From Anaerolineae bacterium (GTDB lineage: Bacteria > Chloroflexota > Anaerolineae > Aggregatilineales > J027), in NCBI GenBank assembly GCA_008933735.1, contig WBUL01000005.1, positions 119,754 to 183,753 on the forward strand: a DNA stretch of 64,000 nucleotides, written 5' to 3'. How positions within the stretch are numbered: the stretch's first letter is position 1; every line of letters starts with the position of its first letter. Shown here in pieces: positions 1 through 7,909 of this stretch. The notes beneath the pieces are model-generated. The model was not told the DNA's origin and ran no database searches. It was given only the letters and a program-made list of their open reading frames with translations. A program made the translations under genes and the position numbers.

Positions 1-1181
1 GTGTCGGGGTTGATGCTGCCCTGGGCGACTGCGCCCCAGTAGGGCAAAAGCTGACCGGGCAGGATTGCCAGGATCGCAAACAGGTGGGGGTCGGTTTCTG
101 GTAAACGGAATACATCATCAACCTGTTCGGCGACAGCTTCATCGTCTTCGCTGATGATGCCAATCGATGGTGATTTGAGCATGTAGGTGACCTGAGCGAT
201 ATCACGCAGTTCTTTGTAAGCCGGGTCGTCCTGAGGGGCAAGGACGATAGTCAGAATATCAGGTTGGGTCAGCCCTAATGCGCCATGAATATGCCGCCCC
301 GCACACATACCTTTGGTCGGAATATGTGCCATTTCGTCATATTTGAGGGCAATTTCTTCCGCCGTGCCTTCGTTCGCGCCGCTCCCCACCACAAGAATAC
401 TGCGGATGTTTTTGTAGCGTGCTGAAAGTATCCGCGCCCGCTCACTGACCCATTCAAATATATCATCCATTTTGTCGGCGGTAGCAAACAGGCGATTTCT
501 TAAGTCATTCCAATTACGGGCATCCGGACGAGTTAGAGCGCCAATTTCCAGCGCCAGCCAGATGGACACCGCCAGACGGGTTGTGTAGTGGAAGGTATCT
601 GACCCGCCCGTGTCGAACCCACCCGCGCAGACGATTGAATCGTCGCATTTCTGGGTAATTGGACTGCCTGCCACACTGGTAAACGCGACCTGATAAGCAC
701 CGAGTTCTTTGGCGGTGGCGGCGGCACGGTTGCTGTCTACGGTGCTGCCGCTGCCTGAATAGGAGAAAAAGACGATTTTGCTGAAATCAATTGGATGCCC
801 GTAGCGGACATATTCCAGCGAATCTAAATCCCACGCACTCCAGCCCGCGTAATCCCAGAAGGCGCCGGAAGCGGTTTGCGCAACAAACTGGGAGGTGCCC
901 AGACCGTGCCCAACCATCCCCATAAACCCTTTTTCCACCAGCTTGTGTGCGATGCCGGGAACGACTTTCTGGTTGTTTTCAAAGGTACCGCGCAGTGCGC
1001 TTCCCTGGCTTTTAATATCGAGGTAGAGGTTAAAAGGGTGCTGTGTCTGTGGTTCTGTGCCCAGGGCACGATACATGATAGGATGCTCACCCGTGCTTTC
1101 AATATGGCGTTTAATGTCCCCTTCGATCCCCCACTGTTTGATGCGCTGACCTGCCTTGCGCTCATATCTGTCATCACTCAT
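1..1181 (-). CDS. Tandem SIS-domain phosphosugar isomerase/deaminase-like protein (3' end cut by window)
   Basis: An open frame runs from an ATG at 1179-1181 off the left edge, giving about 393 residues without a stop. Two SIS (sugar isomerase) modules are readable. The first has the phosphosugar-binding run SYSGSGSTVDSN near residue 144 and the second has GSGANEGTAEE near residue 280, as in GlmS-isomerase and AgaS-type proteins. The last visible residues are close to where such proteins end, so little is missing. The start overlaps the end of the upstream ATPase gene by 8 bases, so the two are co-transcribed and probably translationally coupled. In the setting of a sugar ABC transporter it is likely to isomerise or deaminate the phosphorylated sugar. 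The substrate cannot be read from the sequence. Confidence 0.88.
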   Translation of the reverse strand, partial: MSDDRYERKAGQRIKQWGIEGDIKRHIESTGEHPIMYRALGTEPQTQHPFNLYLDIKSQGSALRGTFENNQKVVPGIAHKLVEKGFMGMVGHGLGTSQFVAQTASGAFWDYAGWSAWDLDSLEYVRYGHPIDFSKIVFFSYSGSGSTVDSNRAAATAKELGAYQVAFTSVAGSPITQKCDDSIVCAGGFDTGGSDTFHYTTRLAVSIWLALEIGALTRPDARNWNDLRNRLFATADKMDDIFEWVSERARILSARYKNIRSILVVGSGANEGTAEEIALKYDEMAHIPTKGMCAGRHIHGALGLTQPDILTIVLAPQDDPAYKELRDIAQVTYMLKSPSIGIISEDDEAVAEQVDDVFRLPETDPHLFAILAILPGQLLPYWGAVAQGSINPD

Positions 1182-2700
1182 GGATTTTATTGCTCCTTAC
1201 GTCAGTTATTGTGAGTTCCTCTCCCAGCGCATAACGCAGAATTTCTTCCTGCGTCGTGGTGGATGTATCCAATTCTGCCACAATGCGCCCCTCGTGCATC
1301 ACCAGAACCCGATGGGAAAGGCCAAGAATTTCCGGTAGTTCCGAAGAAATCAGCAGCACTGACCGTCCCTGTGTGGTCTGGTCAGCGATGAACTGGTAAA
1401 TTTCAAACTTCACGCCTACATCAATGCCCTGTGTTGGTTCCATCAGGATAAAAATTTCTGGATGTACGGCAAGGCACTTGGCGAGGGCAACTTTTTGCTG
1501 GTTGCCGCCGCTCAGATTAGAGACTTCCTGATCCATATGCGGCGTTTTAATCTCCAGCGCCTGGATTTGTTCCCCGGCAAGCTGGCGTTCTTTTTTCAGA
1601 TTCAAGAATCCTGCTGTCGAAATCTGTTTCAGTACTGACAGTGTTATATTCCGCCGGATGGGCAGCCCCTGGATGACACCGTCGGCTTTGCGATCTTCCG
1701 GCAGACAAATTAACTGGCGGTGAATCGCCTTCCAGGGGCTAGGGCGGTAAGGCTGCCCTTTTAAGGTAATTTTTCCGGCACTCAGGCGCAGATCACCATA
1801 CAGGGCTTTGCCGAGTTCGGTTTTACCACTGCCAGAAAGGCCGGCCACAGCCAGCACCTCGCCTTTGCGTAGGTTGAAACTGATAGTGTGCAGCACCCGG
1901 CCGACTGACAGGTTTTCGACGCGCATGACTTCTTCAGCATCGGGGTTGGATGGAGCACGCGGCGGGAAAACACTCGACAGCTTGCGCCCAATCATATCCT
2001 CCACAAGCGAGTCGCGGGTGACTTCGTGAATCGGGCGGGTGCTGATGTGCGTTCCATCCCGCAGCACAGTGATGCTGTCCGCGATCTGGAAAATTTCTTC
2101 CAGCCGATGCGAAACGTACAGGATTGTCACTCCCCGCTCTTTCAGCAGGGCAATCGTTTTAAACAGGGCGTCCACCTCGGTCTGATTCAGCGCCGAAGTC
2201 GGTTCGTCCATGATCATGAGCTGGCTTTGATTCAGCAGGGCTTTGGCGATTTCAATAATCTGCTTTTCGCCGACTTTCAACAAGCCAACGGTCATTTCTG
2301 GTTTAAGATGGGATGCATTGAGGGCTTCCAGAACCCGGTGGGTTTCCTGGCGCATGGTCTGGATGTCCAGCACGCCGCCGCGATGGGGCTCCTTGCCGAC
2401 CAGCATGTTGTGCATGATGCTGCGGTCAGGCATGAGGTTGAAAATCTGGTAAATCGTGGAAACATTTGCGTCCAGGGCATCTTTCGGGTTATGCGGATGG
2501 TACGGTTTGCCATCCATCCAGATTCGCCCGGAATCGGCACGCTCCGCTCCGGACAGAATCTTGATCAGCGTTGATTTGCCTGCTCCGTTTTCTCCAACCA
2601 GGGCATGGGTATGACCGCGCTGGACTTCAAACGATACCCCTTTGAGCGCCTGCACAGCGATATAGGTTTTACTGAGGTTTTCTATCCGGAGAAAGCTCAT
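1174..2700 (-). CDS. Sugar ABC transporter, double ATP-binding subunit (RbsA/MglA family)
   Basis: 508 residues, the normal length for the fused two-NBD ATPase of CUT2 (ribose/galactose type) importers. NBD1 has Walker A GENGAGKSTL near residue 37 and Walker B MIMDEPTSAL. NBD2 has GLSGSGKTEL near residue 291, signature LSGGNQQKV and an EPTQGIDVG segment. Two features deviate. The NBD1 signature is KVGEKQ, which is common in this family. The NBD2 Walker B reads IFILMEPTQG, with Met where Asp is expected. Its ATG overlaps the permease stop (ATGA), and it overlaps the next gene by 8 bases. It powers uptake through the neighbouring permease at the inner face of the membrane. Confidence 0.95.
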   Translation of the reverse strand: MSFLRIENLSKTYIAVQALKGVSFEVQRGHTHALVGENGAGKSTLIKILSGAERADSGRIWMDGKPYHPHNPKDALDANVSTIYQIFNLMPDRSIMHNMLVGKEPHRGGVLDIQTMRQETHRVLEALNASHLKPEMTVGLLKVGEKQIIEIAKALLNQSQLMIMDEPTSALNQTEVDALFKTIALLKERGVTILYVSHRLEEIFQIADSITVLRDGTHISTRPIHEVTRDSLVEDMIGRKLSSVFPPRAPSNPDAEEVMRVENLSVGRVLHTISFNLRKGEVLAVAGLSGSGKTELGKALYGDLRLSAGKITLKGQPYRPSPWKAIHRQLICLPEDRKADGVIQGLPIRRNITLSVLKQISTAGFLNLKKERQLAGEQIQALEIKTPHMDQEVSNLSGGNQQKVALAKCLAVHPEIFILMEPTQGIDVGVKFEIYQFIADQTTQGRSVLLISSELPEILGLSHRVLVMHEGRIVAELDTSTTTQEEILRYALGEELTITDVRSNKIHE

Positions 2701-3680
2701 AACAGAAGCGTCCGTACCCGATCCAGCGACAGCGCCACAATGAGTATGCCGCCAGAGACAATGCGCTGGGTGTTGATGTCGTAGCCCAGAAGCACCATAC
2801 CGTTGGTAATGGTGGTCAGGAAAATTGCGGCGATGAGGGTGTTAAATACTTTACCACGCCCGCCGGAGAGACTCGCTCCTCCCAGCACAACCGCGGTCAG
2901 AATGGGAAAGAGGAAATCGCCACCCATCGTTCCCGTAGCGGTGCCCTGACGCGCCACCTGCATGATTCCACCAAAGGCTGATAGTCCCCCTGCCAGCATA
3001 TAGGCCATGACTTTGACGAGGTTAGTGTTGATGCCAGACAGCCAGGCTGCCCGTGCATTGTTCCCCACCGCAAACACATGCGCTCCGAATCGCGTGCGGC
3101 GCAATATGATGAACGCTGCCAGGTACAGCACAAACATGATAATCACGGGGAGTGGGATGTTATTGTTCAAAAGGCGCTCGCGGGAAAGAAATTCGATGGC
3201 ATCAATCTGATCCCCGGCGATGGTTTTGCCGGAAGTCTGTCGCAGCGCCAGCCCACCTAATACACTGGATGTTCCCAGTGTGGTGATAATCGAGTTAATT
3301 TTCATTCCCGTAATGATCAACCCGTTGATAAGGCCAATCAGCACACCAACACCGATGGTAACGATCCCTGCAAGGAGAGGTGCATAATCCTCCTGCACCA
3401 TCAGCTTTGCCATAATGACCCCGCACAGAGTCAGTGTGGCCGCTGAAGAGAGATCAATATCGCCAAGCAAGATGATAAAATGGGCACCAATGGCAACAAT
3501 GCCAATCACAGCGGCCTGCCGCAGCACGGTAAAGGCGTTGTTTGTCGTGGCAAAATTGTCTGTATTAAGGGTCAGATACAGTGCCCACAGGGCGAAAATG
3601 ACGATGAAACCTTGTTCTCCGACGATGTTGATAACCCGGCGCTGTAAATCCTGTCGGTTATCTAAAGCTAAAATTGACAT
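2697..3680 (-). CDS. Sugar ABC transporter permease (RbsC family)
   Basis: 327 residues of almost continuous hydrophobic helices. The family segment GGxSxSGGRGKVFNT lies near residue 265 and the run GAHFIILLGDIDLSS near residue 65, both typical of CUT2 permeases (BPD_transp_2). It should form the membrane channel as a homodimer with the neighbouring double ATPase. Its stop overlaps the ATPase start by four bases, and a 73-base gap containing a stem-loop separates it from the substrate-binding-protein gene upstream. One permease gene is present, as expected for the family. Confidence 0.94.
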   Translation of the reverse strand: MSILALDNRQDLQRRVINIVGEQGFIVIFALWALYLTLNTDNFATTNNAFTVLRQAAVIGIVAIGAHFIILLGDIDLSSAATLTLCGVIMAKLMVQEDYAPLLAGIVTIGVGVLIGLINGLIITGMKINSIITTLGTSSVLGGLALRQTSGKTIAGDQIDAIEFLSRERLLNNNIPLPVIIMFVLYLAAFIILRRTRFGAHVFAVGNNARAAWLSGINTNLVKVMAYMLAGGLSAFGGIMQVARQGTATGTMGGDFLFPILTAVVLGGASLSGGRGKVFNTLIAAIFLTTITNGMVLLGYDINTQRIVSGGILIVALSLDRVRTLLL

Positions 3681-3709
3681 GTTCTTTTCCTAGATTCAGG
3701 AAGCGAGCC

Positions 3710-3738
3710 GCTCCCCTCTTTACGAGAGAGAGGGGAGC
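3710..3738 (-). promoter_or_regulatory. Intercistronic stem-loop between binding-protein and permease genes
   Basis: A perfect 10-bp inverted repeat (GCTCCCCTCT at 3710-3719, AGAGGGGAGC at 3729-3738, 9-base loop) lies just after the binding-protein stop. On the minus strand it is not followed by a T-run. It is therefore more likely an mRNA-stabilising or attenuating structure than a full terminator. Such structures often keep the binding protein more abundant than the membrane parts in ABC importer operons. That role is inferred here. Confidence 0.6.
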
Positions 3739-3753
3739 AGGTTGGAGTGTCGG

Positions 3754-4770
3754 CTAATCTTCCATTTCTGCCAGTGTTTCTGCCGTTACCAGAGAAACAG
3801 GAACAGCAATATTCTGGGGAATTTCGCTGCCAGCCAGCACTTTGACTGCCGCATTGATGGTCATAACACCGGTGACATCCGGCACGGTGGAAACAGTTCC
3901 ACGATAGTAGCTGTCACCCGCCTTAATAAGCTCAATCGCCTGGGAATCAGCATCAATGCCTACCACGATGGCATCTTCAACCTCGGCATTTTCAAGCGCC
4001 TGGACAGCACCCAATGCACCTGCATCATTGATGCTGACGACCACGTTGATTTCTGGATGTTCTACCAGGGCAGTTTCCATGGAGGCCAGGCCAAATTCAG
4101 TAGTGCCGCCCAGGTAATTACCAACGATAGTCGCATCCGGCGCCAGTTCTTCAATGGCGGCGCGGATATTATCGGCACGTACCACCACATTCTGAATATC
4201 GGGATAGTCGAGGATAGCGACATTGGCCTCGCCACCTAACTCGTCATTGATAAGCTGTGCTGCGTATTCGCCTGCAATCCGCCCCATGTCTTCATCTTCA
4301 GCACTGATGGTGACACCGCCGATGTCTGCAAGCTGACGCCCGGCGTACTGGATAATCTTAATGCCACTTTCCGCGGCTTCTTCCAGCGCAGACTGCACAC
4401 TGGGCGGGTCGAACAGACAGATAATAATCACATCTGCGCCGCTGGAAGTAAAGTTTTCAATCGCGCTGATCTGTTTTTCTACGTCGATTTCAGAGTCGAA
4501 GGCTTCCACACGCAGCCCCAATTCTTCTGCATAGGTCTGGGCACTGTCTGCCACCGTAAAATGCCATTCCGTCGAATAGGTGCAGGCGATAATAGCGATA
4601 AACCCATCCTCGCCCAGCGCCTCAACGGCGGCGGCGACTTCTTCTTCGGTGGTTTCCAGGTCTTCGGCACTGCCGAGTTCCTCTGGTTCTTCAGTCGCTT
4701 CCTGAGCGAAGGCAGGGAGTGCCAGCAGTAGAATACTGAACAAAATCAAACCGATTTTTATGGCTTTCAT
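3754..4770 (-). CDS. Sugar ABC transporter substrate-binding protein (Peripla_BP_4 type)
   Basis: 338 residues from the chosen ATG. The start is set by the ribosome site GAGGAG seven bases upstream; a TTG five codons earlier is also in frame. A type I signal peptide is clear (MKAIKIGLILFSILLLALP, cleavage after AFA), with no lipobox cysteine. An acidic spacer (residues about 22-50) precedes a fold with the usual repeats of the ribose/galactose-binding group, including the ADVIIICLFDP, VVVSINDAGALGAVQAL and VGIDADSQAIELIKAG segments. It captures the sugar outside the membrane for the permease and ATPase encoded next. It is the second gene of the operon, 50 bases after the regulator. Confidence 0.93.
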   Translation of the reverse strand: MKAIKIGLILFSILLLALPAFAQEATEEPEELGSAEDLETTEEEVAAAVEALGEDGFIAIIACTYSTEWHFTVADSAQTYAEELGLRVEAFDSEIDVEKQISAIENFTSSGADVIIICLFDPPSVQSALEEAAESGIKIIQYAGRQLADIGGVTISAEDEDMGRIAGEYAAQLINDELGGEANVAILDYPDIQNVVVRADNIRAAIEELAPDATIVGNYLGGTTEFGLASMETALVEHPEINVVVSINDAGALGAVQALENAEVEDAIVVGIDADSQAIELIKAGDSYYRGTVSTVPDVTGVMTINAAVKVLAGSEIPQNIAVPVSLVTAETLAEMED

Positions 4771-4820
4771 GATCATTCTCCTCAAGATGCAAAAGCGAAA
4801 ATTTTGAATTAAGGAATTTA

Positions 4821-5783
4821 CTAGGGAATATCCTCCTTCTCGTCTAATTCAAGTATCAAATTCATGGTGCGTTCATCGCTGATCAGGACATTGATCCATT
4901 TGCCGCGCATCGCGCCGAGCAGGGGGGCCGCTTTGTCTTCTCCTCCGGCAACGCCGATGGCATACTGCGCTCGTTTTAAGTCATCGAGCTGAATCCCGAC
5001 GATTCGCGTGTCAAAGGCGGTTGGTTGTACCTGCCCATCAAGGTCAAAAAAGCGCCCGCAGATGTCTCCAACAGCTTTACCTTTGAGTGCCTCCAGTTCC
5101 TGGGTTTGAATCAATCCCACCCGCGCGTAAAGCATGTCGCTTTCCAGTGACCCCACCCCGACGACGTAAATATTTGCCTGTTTCGCCTGAGAGAGGGAGT
5201 ATTCCAATGTGGGGTTCGCCTGGACAAAATCCTTGCCTGACCCACGCCCCAGAATAGCCGGGGCACTGACGTAACACACCTTCCCGCTTAATACCTCGGC
5301 GGCCTGGCGTGCGATTTCGTTGTAATCAATTTTGTGTGCTTCGTGGCCGATATTCCCCATTGCCTGCGCGACCACGAGGTTCGGCAGATTCCGTTTTTGG
5401 AGCGCACTCACCATTTCCCGAAGTGTCCGTCCGCACCCTAGTGCCAGTATCTGCCCTGGCATGAGGATTTCCATCAAATAATTGGCGGCGGTGCGCCCGA
5501 TCATGGTGCGAATGGCGTCCGGATCGTCGCTGAAGGAGGGCGCGACGATCACCTCTTTGAGGTGCGGGTAACGCTGCTTAAGAAGCTGTCCGAGTGTGTT
5601 GGAGCTTTCTTCCGGCGCAACGATACGGATTTCCACAATTCCCAGTTCACGGGCGGTGGTAAGATAGCGGGAAACCTGGCTGCGCGAGATGCCCAGACTG
5701 CGGGCAATGTCGGCCTGTGTCTGATTTTCCAGGTAATATGCACGGGCCACTTCTATTAAGCGAGCAATATAAGGGTCAATCAT
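4821..5783 (-). CDS. SorC/DeoR-type sugar-responsive transcriptional regulator
   Basis: 320 residues if started at MIDPYIARLIEVARAYYLE. An upstream ATG at 5838-5840 is in frame but lies inside the promoter, so I reject it. An N-terminal helix-turn-helix is readable (QADIARSLGISRSQVSRYL, residues about 22-40). The rest matches the SorC sugar-phosphate-binding domain, with the GRTAANYLME, ALGCGRTLREMV and GVGSLESDML runs. Such regulators bind tandem operators and are released by a phosphorylated sugar. It is the first gene of the transport operon, so it probably controls itself, the transporter and the divergent surE/gatZ genes through the palindromes at 5834-5861. Confidence 0.92.
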   Translation of the reverse strand: MIDPYIARLIEVARAYYLENQTQADIARSLGISRSQVSRYLTTARELGIVEIRIVAPEESSNTLGQLLKQRYPHLKEVIVAPSFSDDPDAIRTMIGRTAANYLMEILMPGQILALGCGRTLREMVSALQKRNLPNLVVAQAMGNIGHEAHKIDYNEIARQAAEVLSGKVCYVSAPAILGRGSGKDFVQANPTLEYSLSQAKQANIYVVGVGSLESDMLYARVGLIQTQELEALKGKAVGDICGRFFDLDGQVQPTAFDTRIVGIQLDDLKRAQYAIGVAGGEDKAAPLLGAMRGKWINVLISDERTMNLILELDEKEDIP

Positions 5784-5817
5784 TTTCACAAAAAAATTAC
5801 TTTCGCAATTTGATTCT

Positions 5818-5847
5818 ATCTTAGGTATAATTCTGCACAATTGTCAA
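5818..5847 (-). promoter_or_regulatory. Promoter of the sorC-transporter operon
   Basis: On the minus strand TTGACA (5842-5847) and TAAGAT (5818-5823) are separated by 18 bases, about 35 bases before the chosen regulator start. The -35 hexamer lies within the first of two palindromes, so a bound repressor would block it. A plus-strand TATAAT at 5826-5831 may serve surE, but its -35 is poor. Confidence 0.65.
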
Positions 5848-5861
5848 GACACATATGTGCA
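5834..5861. promoter_or_regulatory. Two adjacent 14-bp near-palindromes, likely SorC operator
   Basis: TGCACAATTGTCAA (5834-5847) and GACACATATGTGCA (5848-5861) lie end to end. Each is a near-perfect version of TGCACA-WW-TGTGCA, and together their outer arms form a larger inverted repeat. They cover the -35 of the leftward promoter and end at the surE start codon. Tandem operators are typical of SorC-family regulators. Assignment to the adjacent regulator is inferred from position. Confidence 0.55.
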
Positions 5862-6683
5862 ATGAGACCTCTGATTTTAATCACCAATGACGATGGAATT
5901 TATTCACCCGGATTGAAGGCCGCCGCTGAGGCGGTTGCAGATTTGGGTGATTTGCTGATGGTCGCGCCCCGCTTCCAGCAAACGGCGATGGGACGCTCAT
6001 ATCCTGTTATTCCGACACAGGGTGTCATCGAGAAAATCATCCTTGAAATCGCAGGCCATCAGCATCTGGCTTATGGGGTGCACGGGTCGCCTTCACAGGC
6101 GGTGCTGCACGGGGTTATGGAACTTGCCCCCCGTCAGCCAGATTTGTGCATCAGCGGAATCAACTATGGCGATAACATCGGAGTGACGATGGCAGCAAGC
6201 GGCACTATTGGGGCCGCGTTTGAAGCAAGTACCTGTGGCATTCCAGCGCTGGCTGTGTCCCGCGAGGTGGATATGGCGCTGCATCGTTCCGAAAATTACG
6301 CTGAACTGGATTGGCGAATTCCGGCCTATTTTACCCGGCTGATTGCCGAAAAAATGCTCAGGAATGGCCTTCCCGCGGGGGTCGATGTACTCAACCTGAA
6401 CATTCCCGAAGAGACCAGCGAAACGACGGAAATTCGCCTGACTGTCCAGAGCCAATGGCCTCATTTTTACTACACCCATTCTCATGAAAAACGTGATTTT
6501 TCACAGCGTTTTTTGCTTCCCCTGATCAAAATGGCCTCGCTGGATTCCCTGGAGCCAGACAGTGATATTAAAGCCGTTGTTTTTGACCGGGTAGTCTCTT
6601 TAACCCCCCTGAGAAGCAATTTTACCGCCCCAGTTGATCTGGGAAATTGGAGCAGCGATGGTCACCCTCAAAAAAATGATTGA
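5862..6683 (+). CDS. surE: SurE-family 5'-nucleotidase / phosphatase
   Basis: 273 residues from ATG 5862. The catalytic and metal-binding motifs of the SurE fold are intact: [12 protein letters not shown] at the N-terminus (two metal-binding Asp), [10 protein letters not shown] near residue 93 and [11 protein letters not shown] near residue 107. The family dephosphorylates nucleoside monophosphates and other small phosphates using divalent metal. Here it is not in its usual pcm/rpoS or tRNA-related setting. It sits between a sugar regulator and an aldolase subunit and overlaps the latter by 26 bases, which suggests a sugar-phosphate substrate. The ribosome site is weak. Confidence 0.9.
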   Translation: MRPLILITNDDGIYSPGLKAAAEAVADLGDLLMVAPRFQQTAMGRSYPVIPTQGVIEKIILEIAGHQHLAYGVHGSPSQAVLHGVMELAPRQPDLCISGINYGDNIGVTMAASGTIGAAFEASTCGIPALAVSREVDMALHRSENYAELDWRIPAYFTRLIAEKMLRNGLPAGVDVLNLNIPEETSETTEIRLTVQSQWPHFYYTHSHEKRDFSQRFLLPLIKMASLDSLEPDSDIKAVVFDRVVSLTPLRSNFTAPVDLGNWSSDGHPQKND

Positions 6684-7881
6684 ACGTATTATCACACTGC
6701 GGGAAAACGATAATATACAGGTCACCTTATTGGCAGCCTGCCCCAATTCAGACGCGGTGTTAGAAGCGGCGGTCAAGGCGGCGGCACGAAACAACGCTCC
6801 TATGCTGTTTGCGGCTACCCTCAACCAGGTGGATCGTGATGGGGGGTATACAGGCTGGACGCCGGCGCAGTTTGTCAGACAGATGAACCAGTATGCGGAA
6901 AAATACGGAGCGGCCGGAGGTTTGTATCCCTGCCTGGATCATGGCGGGCAGTGGCTCAAAGACATCCACACGCGGGACAAACTCTCCTTTGAAGCCACGA
7001 CGGGTGAGGTCAAGGCCTCCATTACTGCGATGCTGGAAGCAGGTTATCATCTTCTCCACATCGACCCCACTGTTGACCGGACTATTTCCGGTGCTCCGCC
7101 TGTTGAAGTGGTCGTTGAACGCAGTCTTGATCTGATTGAACACGCCGAACGTGAGCGTGAGCGGCTTGGCATTCCGCACGTGGATTACGAAGTAGGGACG
7201 GAAGAAGTTCACGGCGGGCTGGTGGATTTATCCAATTTTGAGAGATTTTTACACCTGCTGCGGGGGGGGTTAGCCCTGCGAAATTTACTTCATGCGTGGC
7301 CTGCTTTTGTGGTCGCGCAGGTGGGGACTAATTTGCATACGACCCTGTTTGATCGGGAAGCCGCCCGCCGCCTGTATGATATTGTTGTCCCCTACGGTTC
7401 GCTGGTTAAAGGACATTATACGGATTGGGTTGAAAACCCAGAGGATTATCCGGCGTGCGGGATGGGCGGTGCGAACGTTGGACCAGAATTTACTGCTGTT
7501 GAATATGATGCGCTTATGTCGCTGGCACAGCGCGAAGCCGATCTGAGCCGCACACAGCCCGCAATAAAACCGTCCCATTTTGTGGATGCGCTGACGCAGG
7601 CGGTGGACAGATCAAACCGATGGCAAAAGTGGCTGCAACCGGATGAGCAGGGGAAGGCGCTGCTTGAACTGACTCCGGAGCGGCGTGGCTGGATGCTCAA
7701 AACCTGTGCCCGGTACATCTGGACAGCGCCGGAAGTCGTAAAAGCCCGTGCCCTTCTGTACGAGAATTTGCGCCCCATCATGGGCGATCCTCATCAACAG
7801 GTGGTTGAGGCCGTGACAACCGCTATTGAGCGTTACATCACCGCGTTTCACCTGTTCAACGCAAAGCGTTATTTCCAGTAG
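6658..7881 (+). CDS. Class II tagatose-bisphosphate aldolase, GatZ/KbaZ-type subunit
   Basis: 407 residues from ATG 6658, chosen because GGAG precedes it by five bases. The sequence follows the GatZ/KbaZ family (TIM barrel): a [15 protein letters not shown] start, CLDHGG near residue 93, HIDPTVD near 132, [12 protein letters not shown] near 176, and the [10 protein letters not shown] and [16 protein letters not shown] segments. In enteric bacteria this protein supports the catalytic GatY/KbaY subunit. No GatY/KbaY gene is visible in this locus. Together with the SIS protein it suggests tagatose, galactitol or amino-sugar breakdown. Confidence 0.88.
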   Translation: MVTLKKMIERIITLRENDNIQVTLLAACPNSDAVLEAAVKAAARNNAPMLFAATLNQVDRDGGYTGWTPAQFVRQMNQYAEKYGAAGGLYPCLDHGGQWLKDIHTRDKLSFEATTGEVKASITAMLEAGYHLLHIDPTVDRTISGAPPVEVVVERSLDLIEHAERERERLGIPHVDYEVGTEEVHGGLVDLSNFERFLHLLRGGLALRNLLHAWPAFVVAQVGTNLHTTLFDREAARRLYDIVVPYGSLVKGHYTDWVENPEDYPACGMGGANVGPEFTAVEYDALMSLAQREADLSRTQPAIKPSHFVDALTQAVDRSNRWQKWLQPDEQGKALLELTPERRGWMLKTCARYIWTAPEVVKARALLYENLRPIMGDPHQQVVEAVTTAIERYITAFHLFNAKRYFQ

Positions 7882-7909
7882 TGTGCTATGATAGGGCTGA
7901 GGCAGTCCT

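Noticed and set aside
824..1177. 117-codon minus-strand frame
   Set aside because: It is one frame off the SIS-domain gene, which is open over the whole span and has clear family motifs.
2026..2574. 182-codon plus-strand frame across the sugar ATPase gene
   Set aside because: Antisense to a well-supported double ATPase. No ribosome site or recognisable motif.
5838..5840. Upstream ATG as start of the SorC regulator
   Set aside because: It would place the first 19 codons over the promoter and operator and add a non-conserved Cys-rich leader. The ATG at 5781-5783 fits the family start.
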